Shown: positions 48,678 to 57,470, numbered from the stretch's first letter. The stretch is 64,000 nucleotides of DNA from Limanda limanda (GCF_963576545.1 NC_083655.1:19266204-19330203), one strand, 5' to 3'. The notes: a model not told the origin generated them from the letters alone. A program made the numbers and translations.

Positions 48678-48966
48678 TTAGAAATGAAAGTCTGGCCAGT
48701 TATATTTGGGATTTATGAGTCACCAGCCTCCCCTGACTTTTCTGTGTGTTTTACTGCAAGACTTGGGCGCTCTTCTGAGTGTTGTTCCCTCCTGTTCTTC
48801 TTCCTGGTCCACAGGGAGGAGCCTGTTCCAGATACCCAGTTTTGTGTCGCTGTTTTCATACTTTTGTTTTCTCCTGTAAAAATTATTTCCAACCTATTAC
48901 ACTTTGGTTTGAGATGAAATACAGTGAACCAGTATTTACAGTATATACAGTGACACAGTATTCATC

Positions 48967-51918
48967 TTAGAAGAAGGAAGTGTCTGAAGAGAAGGCCCCT
49001 GCCAATCTGAACTCCTTCCTCAACAACACACAGAAGAGCCGCTGAGGCAGAGCTTTGGAGTACGGTGCCGGCCGAGGGACACATGTACGCAACAGAATCT
49101 CCCTGCCTGCCGGAGAAGGGAAGTCAGGCACTTTGATGCTTACTCCATTTGGCTTCCTGACATTTCCCAAATCTTCTTCCAGTGGTGTCAGGAGAGAAGC
49201 CCTCTGAGCGATGACAAAGAGTCTGTGGATGATGCTGCCCGCTGGCCCCTGGCCAGCTCTACTGACTACAACCTCTGGTTCTTCCAAGAGGGAGATCACA
49301 AACTTTTCTACTTCAGCTTTGTCTTCTTCACTCTCACCCTCATTGACGACAAACTTGGCCTTGAGTGAGCGAGCTTGTGTGATGACTGTTTCCATGGTTA
49401 TCAACTGGTTGATGAAATCCTCTAACTTCTTGTTGTCATGGATGTGGGGCTGCAGTAGAATGCTGGCTTGAGATGTAGCTTGCTGAATGCTTTTTTTGAC
49501 CGATGGAATGTCTTCTACTAACTCCTCCTCCTTCAACTTCAGAATAGCAGCATGGAGTATGCAGGGCAGGAGATGATGTGTTAGGTCAGCAGGTTTCTGT
49601 ACAGCCAAATAATGCAGAACATTCTCGGCTTCCTTAGTGATATCAAAAAGCCTTCTCTGGCGGCATGCAGGTAAAATCCTTGCTGTCTCCCAAGTCTCTG
49701 GCCACATGTTGTCTGGGAACTTCATCCTGGCACTAAGATTCCCTTTCACCACTGTGTTACCCTTCTCATCAATGACCTCCTCCTCTATGTAATCCCTTGG
49801 TGAATACCAGCGCACAAAGTCCTCAAGAACACAGCCTGGATTGGCTGCCTTAAATGACTCCATGTCAGAGAGTAGACATTCACTCTGCATCCGAGCACAG
49901 AGGTTGGTACCTTCAGCTGATGTACCCAGTTTGGCCAGTACTTCTGACTGCTCCTCTAACAAATCCTCTGTCATGGGAGCAGGTTCCTGTGTGACAGGAA
50001 CATAGATAGGATCTTGTGAGTTTAGTAGAGTCATGTTCTTAAAGGGGTGGAGTCTGCCCTCTGCATTACTTTTGCTTCCATCCTTTTTATTCTCTGTATA
50101 TGGAGCTTCTACCTCCCCCTGGTCACTCAGACACTCACAGAATTCCTCCTCACTGTCGCTCCGAGAGTCGCAGGATTTTCCCAAAGACATTTCCTTTGTT
50201 GAGGAGGATGCTGTTGTTGTTACAATCATTGACTCTGGTACAGGAAAGCTTTTCTGGTAGCCATCAGACACCCTGCACTCTCGTTCTTTGTTTGCCTCCA
50301 GCACCTTGCAAGCCTCATCTCTGGCCCTCTTTCTCTCAATGCAGCAGTTCAGCATCTGTAGCTTCTGATGCAAAAGACAACAGCGAAGATCAGGAGGTCC
50401 TACAGCCAGTCCATAAATGAGGTGGTTATTTTCCCAGTGGTAGCGCAACTCTAGGACAAATTCCTGCCAGAGGTGGGCAACAGCCCGCAGCCCACCATAA
50501 TTGTAGTTTGCCAAACACACACACAGTGCTAGTCGGTAGGTCAGACTATCAATGGGTGCTGACTTTAGCTGGAGGTAAAGGTTACACACAGAGTTTTTAT
50601 CTTGCTCGGCTTTCTCACAGGAGTTTTCCTCTGAAGCTTTATTTTTGCTGTTCTCTGATGATCTCTCCACAGCAGCATCTAGGAAGAGATACAGAAGGAC
50701 AGAGTTGAGTATATCAGTGTTCCGTGGTGACTCATCATCGTGTCTTTGGCGTTGGATGTGCTTTCGGGCGCTGTGCACCATATTGGAGACAGATAGTTTA
50801 GAGATAGGCACTGTTGCGGCTGGCTCTGTCAGCTTAGATAAAGCAGTGCTGACGTCACTATTTTCTTTGCCCTCATCTTCAACCAATCTTCTTCCAAGAA
50901 TGTCCTCTGTAGACTCCTTCCTAAAGGAGAGCTTCAAGAACTCTGTCAGTAAGTCACCCAGTAAACATTGAGGGTTTTCAGCAGTCCTAACTCGAACCGA
51001 CCAGTGAGGAGCTTGGAGAGGGTCAAGGTCACTGTACACGTCATTATCCACAACTGTGCCTTCTGGCAGATGAGGCCAAGTGGTTGCAAGATAAAGTTCA
51101 ATGATTGGCTCCTCGCAGGCTCCAAAAGGAAGTTTACCAAACTCCACTCCTCCCACTTCACCTCCAAGAAGTGTGTCCAAGTCTGGAGGCTGCTTTGGCC
51201 ACAAATACTGGTGCCAGTCCTGGAGAATGTAGGTAAAACGGATCGTGATGTTGACTGGAGGTAGAGGGGACTGGTTACAACCTATTTTAGACTTGAAGAT
51301 ATCGAGAAGGCCAGACAGGTGGTTATACTGACTTGGCACCTTCCAGAGGTGGACCATCTCAAAGTCAGTGCGCACCCCTGGACCCAGGCACTCTCCAGCA
51401 TACATCTGTCTCCACTTCTGCTGGATCTGAACAAATATGGGGACCTGGCAGCCACTGTTGGCCAGAGAAATGGCAATGGAACTGAAGAGAAGATTGCATT
51501 TTGACTCACTGATGATGGCCTCATAGTTGGTGCTAGGGTTAATGACCACAAATTCTCGTATACCATACCACCTGACCAGGCAGTGAGCATGAGGCGGGAA
51601 ATCATTGTTCATACACAGAAGGTCCTCCATTGCCAAGGGGAAGGCATCTTCCTCAAAATTGTCCTTCCCAGTATCCTTCTCACCTTTTTTCAGGAAGTGG
51701 TGAGTTATGAGGAACTTAAAGTCAGCAAAATTTATTTCCAGAGACTTTTCCCCCCAGGTGCCTCTGGTGTATTCACCCTTTTCAAGGGACAGGTTTCCTG
51801 CTGAGTTCCCAATCAGCCTCCAGTCATTCAGCACTTCCTCCACTCTGGACACAAACCGTTCCCACTCTGACGCTGTTGTGAAGTCTGTGATCTCAAACAC
51901 CTCCAACATCTCAAACAT
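48967..51918 (-). CDS. rab3gap1: Intronless full-length copy of Rab3 GTPase-activating protein catalytic subunit
   Basis: One uninterrupted frame encodes 983 residues from the ATG at 51918 (996 if the in-frame GTG at 51957 is used). The human protein has about 981. Recognisable blocks: VFEITDFTTASEWERF near the N-terminus, MNNDFPPHAHCLVRWYGIRE, VRTDFEMVHLWKVPSQYNHL, GEVGGVEFGKLPFGACEEPI, HWSVRVRTAENPQCLLGDLL. A conserved block near residue 700 reads EDFVRWYSPRDYIEEEVIDE; from memory this region holds the GAP-essential arginine. The C-terminus is PAPYSKALPQRLFCVLLRKE ending GAFSSDTSFF. The native protein pairs with the non-catalytic subunit RAB3GAP2, promotes GTP hydrolysis on Rab3, and acts in Rab18 activation at the ER. 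The vertebrate parent gene has more than 20 exons, so this copy arose through an mRNA. The first residues (MFEMLE) replace the usual acidic MAADSE-type start and come from the fused retroelement side. Expression and function are unknown, but no disabling change is visible. Confidence 0.95.
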   Translation of the reverse strand: MFEMLEVFEITDFTTASEWERFVSRVEEVLNDWRLIGNSAGNLSLEKGEYTRGTWGEKSLEINFADFKFLITHHFLKKGEKDTGKDNFEEDAFPLAMEDLLCMNNDFPPHAHCLVRWYGIREFVVINPSTNYEAIISESKCNLLFSSIAISLANSGCQVPIFVQIQQKWRQMYAGECLGPGVRTDFEMVHLWKVPSQYNHLSGLLDIFKSKIGCNQSPLPPVNITIRFTYILQDWHQYLWPKQPPDLDTLLGGEVGGVEFGKLPFGACEEPIIELYLATTWPHLPEGTVVDNDVYSDLDPLQAPHWSVRVRTAENPQCLLGDLLTEFLKLSFRKESTEDILGRRLVEDEGKENSDVSTALSKLTEPAATVPISKLSVSNMVHSARKHIQRQRHDDESPRNTDILNSVLLYLFLDAAVERSSENSKNKASEENSCEKAEQDKNSVCNLYLQLKSAPIDSLTYRLALCVCLANYNYGGLRAVAHLWQEFVLELRYHWENNHLIYGLAVGPPDLRCCLLHQKLQMLNCCIERKRARDEACKVLEANKERECRVSDGYQKSFPVPESMIVTTTASSSTKEMSLGKSCDSRSDSEEEFCECLSDQGEVEAPYTENKKDGSKSNAEGRLHPFKNMTLLNSQDPIYVPVTQEPAPMTEDLLEEQSEVLAKLGTSAEGTNLCARMQSECLLSDMESFKAANPGCVLEDFVRWYSPRDYIEEEVIDEKGNTVVKGNLSARMKFPDNMWPETWETARILPACRQRRLFDITKEAENVLHYLAVQKPADLTHHLLPCILHAAILKLKEEELVEDIPSVKKSIQQATSQASILLQPHIHDNKKLEDFINQLITMETVITQARSLKAKFVVNEGESEEDKAEVEKFVISLLEEPEVVVSRAGQGPAGSIIHRLFVIAQRASLLTPLEEDLGNVRKPNGVSIKVPDFPSPAGREILLRTCVPRPAPYSKALPQRLFCVLLRKEFRLAGAFSSDTSFF

Positions 51919-52038
51919 GACGTTACATAGGTGGCCTCTGCTCTCTGGATGACGCACTTGACTGCATCCTTCCCTGAAGCACTGGACACAGGTTCACGCT
52001 GTCTTGGCACCCACTTCACCGGGCGTTGTCGCGAGATC
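51919..52038 (-). mobile_element. Retroelement leader fused to rab3gap1
   Basis: Between the primer-binding site and the rab3gap1 start lie about 120 nt that are not rab3gap1-like. They contain an ATG overlapping the end of the primer-binding site, which opens a frame (MISRQRPVKWVPRQREPVSS...) shifted relative to rab3gap1 and running on over the junction. It could be the beginning of the element's gag. This is an upstream ORF from the viewpoint of the retrogene and could reduce its translation. Confidence 0.6.
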
Positions 52039-52056
52039 ATCCCGGACGAGCCCCCA
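52039..52056 (-). promoter_or_regulatory. tRNA-Pro primer-binding site
   Basis: The minus strand reads TGGGGGCTCGTCCGGGAT, the complete 18-nt complement of the vertebrate tRNA-Pro 3' end used as primer by many gammaretrovirus-like and some Gypsy-like elements. It stands 2 nt from a TG...CA-type LTR edge. All 18 positions match. Confidence 0.93.
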
Positions 52057-52058
52057 AT

Positions 52059-52400
52059 TGTTACCGGCACCAGACCTAGGGGAAATCTAGACCAGCAGCA
52101 AGGGTTACACAGGCTAGGGAGCGCTGCATAACCAATAGAGACATAGATATAGTCTCTGTGGATTTAAGAAGGGAGGAGACTAAGTTTAGCATGTTGCTCA
52201 GGCTGAACTCATTTATTATGAAATATCACAACTTATAGATCTTACCCAGACTTTAATTTGTACTTTTTCTTCCATGATTCCTTTGATGCTGAGCCGTCAA
52301 CAAACTCCAGTCCTGCCGTGTCAGTGGTCATAGATCAAAGGAATCTTTGATGTCTTGCTAAGGTGACGTCTCTCTCTTTCTCTCTCTCAGAATTGGGACA
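52059..52400 (-). repeat. LTR (5' LTR of the rab3gap1-carrying element), right limit uncertain
   Basis: On the plus strand it starts TGTTACCGGCACC next to the primer-binding site. Read on the minus strand that is the ...GGTAACA end of U5. A TATA-like CTATAAG lies at 52232-52238 and an AATAAA at 52212-52217 (both minus strand), as expected within an LTR. The upstream limit is not fixed; ...TTGGGACA at 52400 is the best TG...CA candidate, giving 342 bp. A matching second LTR was not found between 48187 and 48967 or elsewhere in the window. Confidence 0.6.
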
Positions 52401-53433
52401 TTTCCTCAAACTGTGTAAACATTGAGGTACAGCGAAGATTCATCCTTCTTCAAAGGAGACGATTATGTCATAAGTCCACTGTGCATTGCCCTATCACCAC
52501 CAAATTTCTCTCTCATGATGTCCTCATGTACTACCTCATGCAGCCTTTGGAGATCACTGCAGCTAATGGCACAGACGTTCCTTTTGATGGCTGGGTAGAT
52601 GTTGAACTTCAGGTCTGCAGTGAGAATTACGGACATGTTGAAATACAAGTGCCGCTGTTAATCAGCAGCAACAGCCTGAACTGTCCTCTGTTAGGCAGTA
52701 ATGTTATAGCTGAGATAATCAAAACAAATCAAGATGAGACAGATATTTCCGCTTTGCCTAAGGAAACTTTAAGTATCAGTGATAGTGCAGTGGAAGCGCT
52801 AGTTTCTAACCTCCAGAATCGTACTATTGATGCAATAGCCTATGAGTACTGCGTGAGAACAGGGAATAGAGGTCTAAACATTCCTGTGGGGCAGATTTGT
52901 GAGCTTAAGTGTAGAGTCAGAGAGTGGCCAAAGTGCGGGACTATGTTCTTTCAACCTCACCTAGTGAGTTACTCTCCTGAAGGGTTAGAGCTAATGCCAG
53001 ATTTGGTAGATGATCCAAGTGGGTCCACAGTTCTAGGCACATTGGAGGAAGTTACTGCAGTGACACCAGTTAACTGTTTTTTAGGTGGTTCAAAGCCACA
53101 TCCAACTTTTAATGTCTACTCAACTCAGCTAAAAACCGATGCAGGAAGAAGCGAATGAGAGACATGACACACCGGACATGACGAACAGAGATGGCACCCT
53201 CCTGTGGAGTGTCACATCTTGAAGAGGATGAGCAAAAGATGGTCAGAGACATGTTGTATGAAGAGTCAGATTTGTTCACTAAGATGACTCCGACATTGGT
53301 TGCATCCCAAACTGACGACTGAAAATTCACCTGAAGGACAAAACACCAGTCCAAGACTCCTACAACTCAGTTCCCCAACCCCTGTACAAAGAGGTAAAGG
53401 ACTATGTCCAGAACCTGCTCGACCATGGCTCAA
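52391..53433 (+). pseudogene. Gypsy-type pol relic (protease and linker to RT)
   Basis: The plus strand encodes a retropepsin-like region. 'QPLEITAANGTDVPFDGWVD' and 'VPLLISSNSLNCPLLGSNVI' are the flap and C-terminal blocks seen in fish Gypsy polyproteins. The active-site DTG would lie upstream and is missing or lost. After a stop at 53156 the reading resumes in other frames with 'EDEQKMVRDMLYEESDLFTK', then 'IHLKDKTPVQDSYNSVPQPL' and 'YKEVKDYVQNLLDHG', the usual lead-in to the reverse transcriptase. It ends abruptly at about 53433, where another repeat begins. Orientation is opposite to the LTR beside it, so they are probably different insertions. Confidence 0.75.
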
Positions 53434-53525
53434 ATTCTGACCAAAATATGCAGAAAATTAAAGAGTGGTGAAAATGTACGTATTCTGTAGTAATTTTAAA
53501 TGGGTGTGGCAAAAAGGCTCAATGG
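53434..53525. repeat. Interspersed repeat, left of the IS3EU-like insertion
   Basis: Matches 44340-44423 ('accaaaatatgcagaaaattaaagagtggtgaaaatgtacgtattctgtagtaatttt'). It is interrupted by the IS3EU-like element at CAATGG (53520-53525) and resumes at 58542 as 'caatggcgcc'. Confidence 0.75.
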
Positions 53526-53579
53526 TACGGAAGAGGATTAGGGCCACTGTGGAAAAAATAAATGAGTTCTGAGTTTAAA

Positions 53580-53812
53580 ATCAGAATTCTGACTCTTTTC
53601 AGAATTCTGACTTTTTTCTCAGAATTCTGACTTTAAACTCAGAATTCTGACTTTAAACTCAGAATTCTGACTTTAAAGTCAGAATTCTGACTTTTTTCTC
53701 AGAATTCTGACTTTAATCTCAGAATTCTGACTTTAAACTCAGAATTCTGACTTTAAACTCAGAATTCTGACTTTTTTTTTTTTCTCAGAATTCTGAGTTT
53801 AAAGTCAGAAGT
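53580..53812. repeat. Left subterminal array of TCAGAATTCTGA palindromes
   Basis: Eleven copies of (T)CAGAATTCTGA separated by CTTTAAAC- or CTTTTTTC-type spacers, mostly at exactly 20-bp period. Two units deviate, one through an extended T-run. The orientation of the spacers is mirrored in the right array. Confidence 0.93.
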
Positions 53813-53884
53813 ATAGGTGCCTGTGGCAAACCAACTTCAGGGCTCAGAGCAACACAACATAGGCTACTTTCCATCGGACTGAAA

Positions 53885-53959
53885 ATGTCGGACCTCAGTG
53901 AGTTTTTGCGTGCTCGAAGGGTCCCCGAGGAACCCATTTCATTCATGGAAGAGCAGAAG
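53885..53959 (+). CDS. IS3EU-like transposase exon 1 (first half of a SAM-like domain)
   Basis: ATG at 53885 opens MSDLSEFLRARRVPEEPISF MEEQK, followed directly by the donor GTGAGT at 53960. Twenty-five residues in phase 0. The pattern 'L.EFL..R.VPEE.I..MEEQK' is the beginning of a SAM-like domain. The expected continuation ('ID.DVI.LMDD..L..YIP.YGDR') is found on the opposite strand at 56400-56594, not downstream. Confidence 0.6.
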
Positions 53960-54099
53960 GTGAGTGAAGAAGATATGTGTGGGTTTGGTGCTTGGTGTTT
54001 GCAAAAACGAAGAAATGGCTGCAGATATGATGTATGTTACAAGCTCGTTAACTCGTTGCATGTTTGATAGCTTAAATGATTGTGCTACTGCTAGCATAG

Positions 54100-54380
54100 G
54101 TGGATGTCCAGAGAGGATTCGTGCAGACCGGGGAACAGAAAATGTTTATGTTGAAGAAATGCAGATGTTTTTGCGGAGAAACCATCCAGACAGTTTTGCA
54201 GGAGAGAAGAGTTTCCTTTATGAAGCAAACCAGCGCATTGAAGGATGGTGGGGTACCCTTCGCAAACAGAGTGTGCAGTTCTGGATGAACTTATTTCAAA
54301 CTTTCCAGGATGATGGTCATTTCACAGGAGACTTTTTGGACAAAAGTCTAATCCAGTTCTGTTTCATGAATCTTGTTCAG
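54100..54380 (+). CDS. IS3EU-like transposase exon, integrase core (second Asp and Glu)
   Basis: The frame reads GGCPERIRADRGTENVYVEE, then MQMFLRRNHPDSFAGEKSF, then YEANQRIEGWWGTLRKQSVQ and FWMNLFQTF. RADRGTEN carries the second catalytic Asp of a retroviral-type integrase fold. NQRIEGWW carries the catalytic Glu. The acceptor is probably the CATAG at 54095-54099 and the donor CAG/GTAAAA lies at 54380/54381. The part with the first catalytic Asp should precede it, but only 140 bp separate it from exon 1, so it is deleted or displaced. The flanking TIRs and TSD tie it to this transposon. Confidence 0.72.
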
Positions 54381-54613
54381 GTAAAAATCTTTCCTCAACC
54401 TCTGAAATGAAGTTGCTGTAGGTTGTATTGGAATTGTAGTAGTTGTTGTTGTTTGTAATTATTCGTTAAATAATTTATTTTTGATTTTGGCATTTTCTAC
54501 CCCTCCATATACAATACAACACATCAACCTAGGCCTCAGTATAGACAGGCAACAGTTAAGTGTTGCAAAACCTATTTCACATTTCTGTATGTACTGTGCT
54601 TCTTTCTATGCAG

Positions 54614-54931
54614 GATGAACTTGACAAAGTTGTCACCACCTGGAATTCACACAAAATCAGACCAAGATCAAGTGGTGACATGGCATCGGGTCGGCCAGTT
54701 GTGATGTATTCATTCCCAGAGCTGCACAGTGCTGAGGATAGACTCAAACCTGGAGGAGGTCACTGTGTGTATGGAAGAGTGCATTCCGAAAGTGAGTTTC
54801 CTTGTGATGAAACCCTTTTTGAACTGTGTTGTCTCCTGATGGAGGAGAATGGGTGGGATGCTCCTGCAGATCCACTTGCTGCGGCTGATCTGTACATCAT
54901 GTTAAGAGACGAGTTTTTCCCAGTCACATAA
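54614..54931 (+). CDS. IS3EU-like transposase last exon
   Basis: Acceptor 'tctttctatgcag' ends at 54613. The exon reads DELDKVVTTWNSHKIRPRSS, then GRPVVMYSFPELHSAED, and ends in RDEFFPVT with a stop at 54931. The 'DEL..V...WN.H.IRP' block is the usual continuation of this integrase family after the core exon, where a conserved intron separates FMNLVQ and DELDKV. Splicing of the two exons is in phase. No frameshift is present. Confidence 0.7.
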   Translation, partial: DELDKVVTTWNSHKIRPRSSGDMASGRPVVMYSFPELHSAEDRLKPGGGHCVYGRVHSESEFPCDETLFELCCLLMEENGWDAPADPLAAADLYIMLRDEFFPVT

Positions 54932-55183
54932 TGTGAAAGTACTTGTCTTATCTAGATTATTATTTTCTTTTGTTTTATACAGGATATACGATTTTAATAA
55001 ACTTGATATGTGTAAACACAACCTATAAGTTTTCTTGTCAAAAATTTACCAATAAAGGGCCACAAACCTTTGATTCGGCAGGGAAAGCAAAGGGAAAATG
55101 AACTTGATGAGCGACTGTTTATCCGTTTTTGGTGCATGTTATTGATGTAAAAACATTTTAGAAATTTTAGGTAAGATATTCAC

Positions 55184-55479
55184 TTTGCCTGACACCCACT
55201 ATTGAACTTGTGGGGATAGAGGGCCAACTGGAGAGACAGAATGCCCTCCAGGAGGAGATGGTGCATATCAAACGCCAGAAGTTGGAGCTGCACTGGAGAC
55301 AGCTGGCACTTGCCGAGGCGCAGTTCAACCGTCCCTCCATCTCGGTCCCAATAATTCTCCCCCAGGATGCAGGTAAGGGGAATTTCTATTTTTTTCTCCA
55401 CATTGCACAATGTATCCCGTTCAATTTCACTAATCAATCTCCCTTCATTGCAGGTGATGCAGATGCAGACGCCCAGTAA
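55184..55479 (+). CDS. C-terminal two exons of a coiled-coil (Myb/SANT-accessory-like) protein
   Basis: An open stretch reads ...TIELVGIEGQLERQNALQEE, then MVHIKRQKLELHWRQLALAE, then AQFNRPSISVPIILPQDAG. The donor GTAAGG lies at 55373, the acceptor 'ttcattgcag' ends at 55453, and the last exon adds DADADAQ and a stop at 55477-55479. AATAAA follows near 55522. The charged coiled-coil tail resembles the C-terminal ends of Myb/SANT-like accessory proteins of Harbinger-type transposons. The DNA-binding part is not seen. It may be a second gene of this element or a remnant of a nested Harbinger. Confidence 0.45.
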
Positions 55480-56006
55480 AGACAGCGGTGCCACCGCTTT
55501 TTGTTTCTCTTTATGTTTTTTTAATAAACTACTTTTCCTTTTCAATCATGTGTTGTGTGGATCATTTTGCATTGAAATAAGGGTGTCAAACCTAGCAACA
55601 AAAAGTCCCAGGCAATTTGTATTGTGTGTCATTGATTTGAGTAGATTCATGACCTGTGCGTAATGTGCGTCCTGACGCACGTGCTTATCCTCTCACTACT
55701 TTCAGCACCGCTAATTCCCCACGTGTTACCTGGCCTCCTCTATTCAAAAGTTGGAAAAATTAAGGGGGTGGCCCAGTTAATAACATAAATAATACCAATG
55801 CATTATCCAGGGTGCCACATAATGTCACAGCCCTGTTATCTGGAAAAAAAACAACAACTGTGGTAGAAGAAGTAACATTTTATTCACAATAAAATGTCAT
55901 GAAAATAAACATTTTTCTTTGTTAAAGCAATAACATGGTAAAATCCCAACCTATATGTCTGCAACAAGTTGGTGTCACAAGATAGTTGGCAACTGTATCT
56001 TTCTAG

Positions 56007-56275
56007 TGGGCGGCTGTGGCTGAGGGGTAGAGTGGTCGTCCTCCAACCTGAAGGTCGGCGGTTCGATCCCCAGGCTGAACCATCTGCATGCCGAAGTGTC
56101 CTTGGGCAAGATGCTGAACCCTCAATAGCCCCCCATAGAATAACAAAGTGCTGCAAGTAGATGCACTGTATGAATGTGTGTGTGAATGGGTGAATGTGAA
56201 ACTGTACTGTAAAGCGCTTTGAGTGGTCTTCATCAGACTAGAAAAGCGCTATAAAAATACAAATCCATCCATTTA
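56007..56275 (+). mobile_element. tRNA-derived SINE
   Basis: The head carries pol III boxes: A-box-like TGGCTGAGGGG at 56017-56027 and a perfect B box GGTTCGATCCC at 56060-56070. The body is 'gtccttgggcaagatgctgaaccctcaatag' and 'gtgtgtgaatgggtgaatgtgaaactgtactgtaaagcgctttgagtggt', and the tail is 'aaaagcgctataaaaatacaaatccatccatttacc'. It is the standard fish SINE of this type, inserted in the IS3EU-like element. It is not a functional tRNA gene: the acceptor stem does not pair and the anticodon region is irregular. Confidence 0.88.
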
Positions 56276-56399
56276 CCATTTAGTGCCACCGCCCTGTTTT
56301 GTCCTCACCTGTTTGGCTCCTTTACCATCATCATGAATACATCCTATCTCTACATTTTGTGTAGTTTTTAGCTTCTTTGTGTCTGTTGTTCTTGTGTCT

Positions 56400-56594
56400 T
56401 CATGTAATGTCTTCTCCTTCGTGCTTTCCTTTCTGACTCATTTTCTCACAAAGTCTCTCCAAAAGCCCTTGCTTTCGTTTGGGGAGGGACTTTTTACTTC
56501 TGCAGAAATTGAAGACAGCAATTCGGTCCCCGTAGGAAGGAATGTAATTTTCCAGAGTTGCATCATCCATGAGTACAATGACATCATGGTCGAT
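56400..56594 (-). CDS. SAM-like domain second-half exon, inverted within the IS3EU-like element
   Basis: On the minus strand an acceptor 'tcctcctctgtgcag' ends at 56595. The exon reads IDHDVIVLMDDATLENYIPS, then YGDRIAVFNFCRSKKSLPKR, then LLERLCEKMSQKG, and stops at 56400. The 'ID.DVI.LMDD..L..YIPSYGDR.A...F' block completes the SAM-like domain started by exon 1 (plus strand, 53885-53959), in matching phase 0. Its orientation is opposite, so an internal inversion or a second, inverted gene copy is implied. Confidence 0.55.
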   Translation of the reverse strand: MDHDVIVLMDDATLENYIPSYGDRIAVFNFCRSKKSLPKRKQGLLERLCEKMSQKGKHEGEDIT

Positions 56595-57019
56595 CTGCAC
56601 AGAGGAGGACATAAAATAAGAGACAATGATTTTTTTTTCAATGTGCACATGCAAACATGTTCAAGTGATTCTACATGCTCTCACTGTGAGACAGATTCCA
56701 GAGATGTTGCCTGCAATCATCTAGTTTACTGTATTCTGGACCCTTTCCATGCATGTAGGAAAAGCCTTTGCGTTGACTTAAGTGAAACTAGTGCTACTGA
56801 AAAAATACATGTTTTTATAAAAATAAAATAAAGACAGTCTTTCTTGACTTCACTTAACATAAATACTTGTTTTTATAAAAAATAAAAGAATGACAGTCTT
56901 TCTTGAATTCAATTAACATAAACATCATATTTAACTGTTAACACTAATGGAAAAACTTACTACTTATGATCTACATTGTTTATAAATGTAACTTTTCAAC
57001 ATGTTTTATGAACATTGAA

Positions 57020-57470
57020 CCTGTTGTTTACAGCATTAGAGAAGCAAGGAGTGGTTTTACAAAAAGCTGTTCTGTGAGGCAGCCCGGCATTGACAGTAGT
57101 AGGGATCTTGTTTATTATGGCACGAAACGAGGGCGATTCAACTTAATTGTCGCATAGGCTACATGACTTCACTCCTAGAGACGCAAACAGAAAATCAAAT
57201 ATATTGTGACGGACTGGGTTTATGTTTATGTGTATGATTTGACGTATGTTCAGTAAAACACTGTGTTGAAGGAGCGTTCCGATATCCTGAGGGTCAGTGA
57301 AGGTTGTCGGGTGGGACATGTGACTGTTTGGACCAATAGGATGGGTTTGTTGGGAATGTCAAGCCCTCATTGGCTGGTTGTGTTGGGGATCGGGGGGCAA
57401 TGAGGAAGTGAAGGGTTGTTGATGTGTGACGGAGTAAGAGCGAGAAGTGACTTGGAGGAGTAACTTTAAT
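57020..57470. other. Interior of the IS3EU-like element, nothing recognised
   Basis: No coding feature or repeat recognised between the SAM-like exon region and the hAT relic. Confidence 0.4.

Noticed and set aside
48187..48966. Searched for a 3' LTR copy downstream of rab3gap1
   Set aside because: No match to the 52059-52400 LTR was visible, so the element is described as having only one LTR in this window.
49211..51952. Several plus-strand frames of 60-108 codons opposite the rab3gap1 retrocopy
   Set aside because: They are antisense shadows of a well-supported coding sequence and show no domain of their own.
53580..53812. Array of regularly spaced palindromes considered as a CRISPR-like array
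   Set aside because: The spacers are not unique sequences but two or three A/T-rich variants, the unit is 20 bp, and the array is mirrored at the other transposon end. It is a subterminal repeat of a eukaryotic transposon.
56007..56085. Possible tRNA gene (perfect B box)
   Set aside because: The acceptor and anticodon stems do not pair properly, and the body and tail are those of a tRNA-derived SINE.
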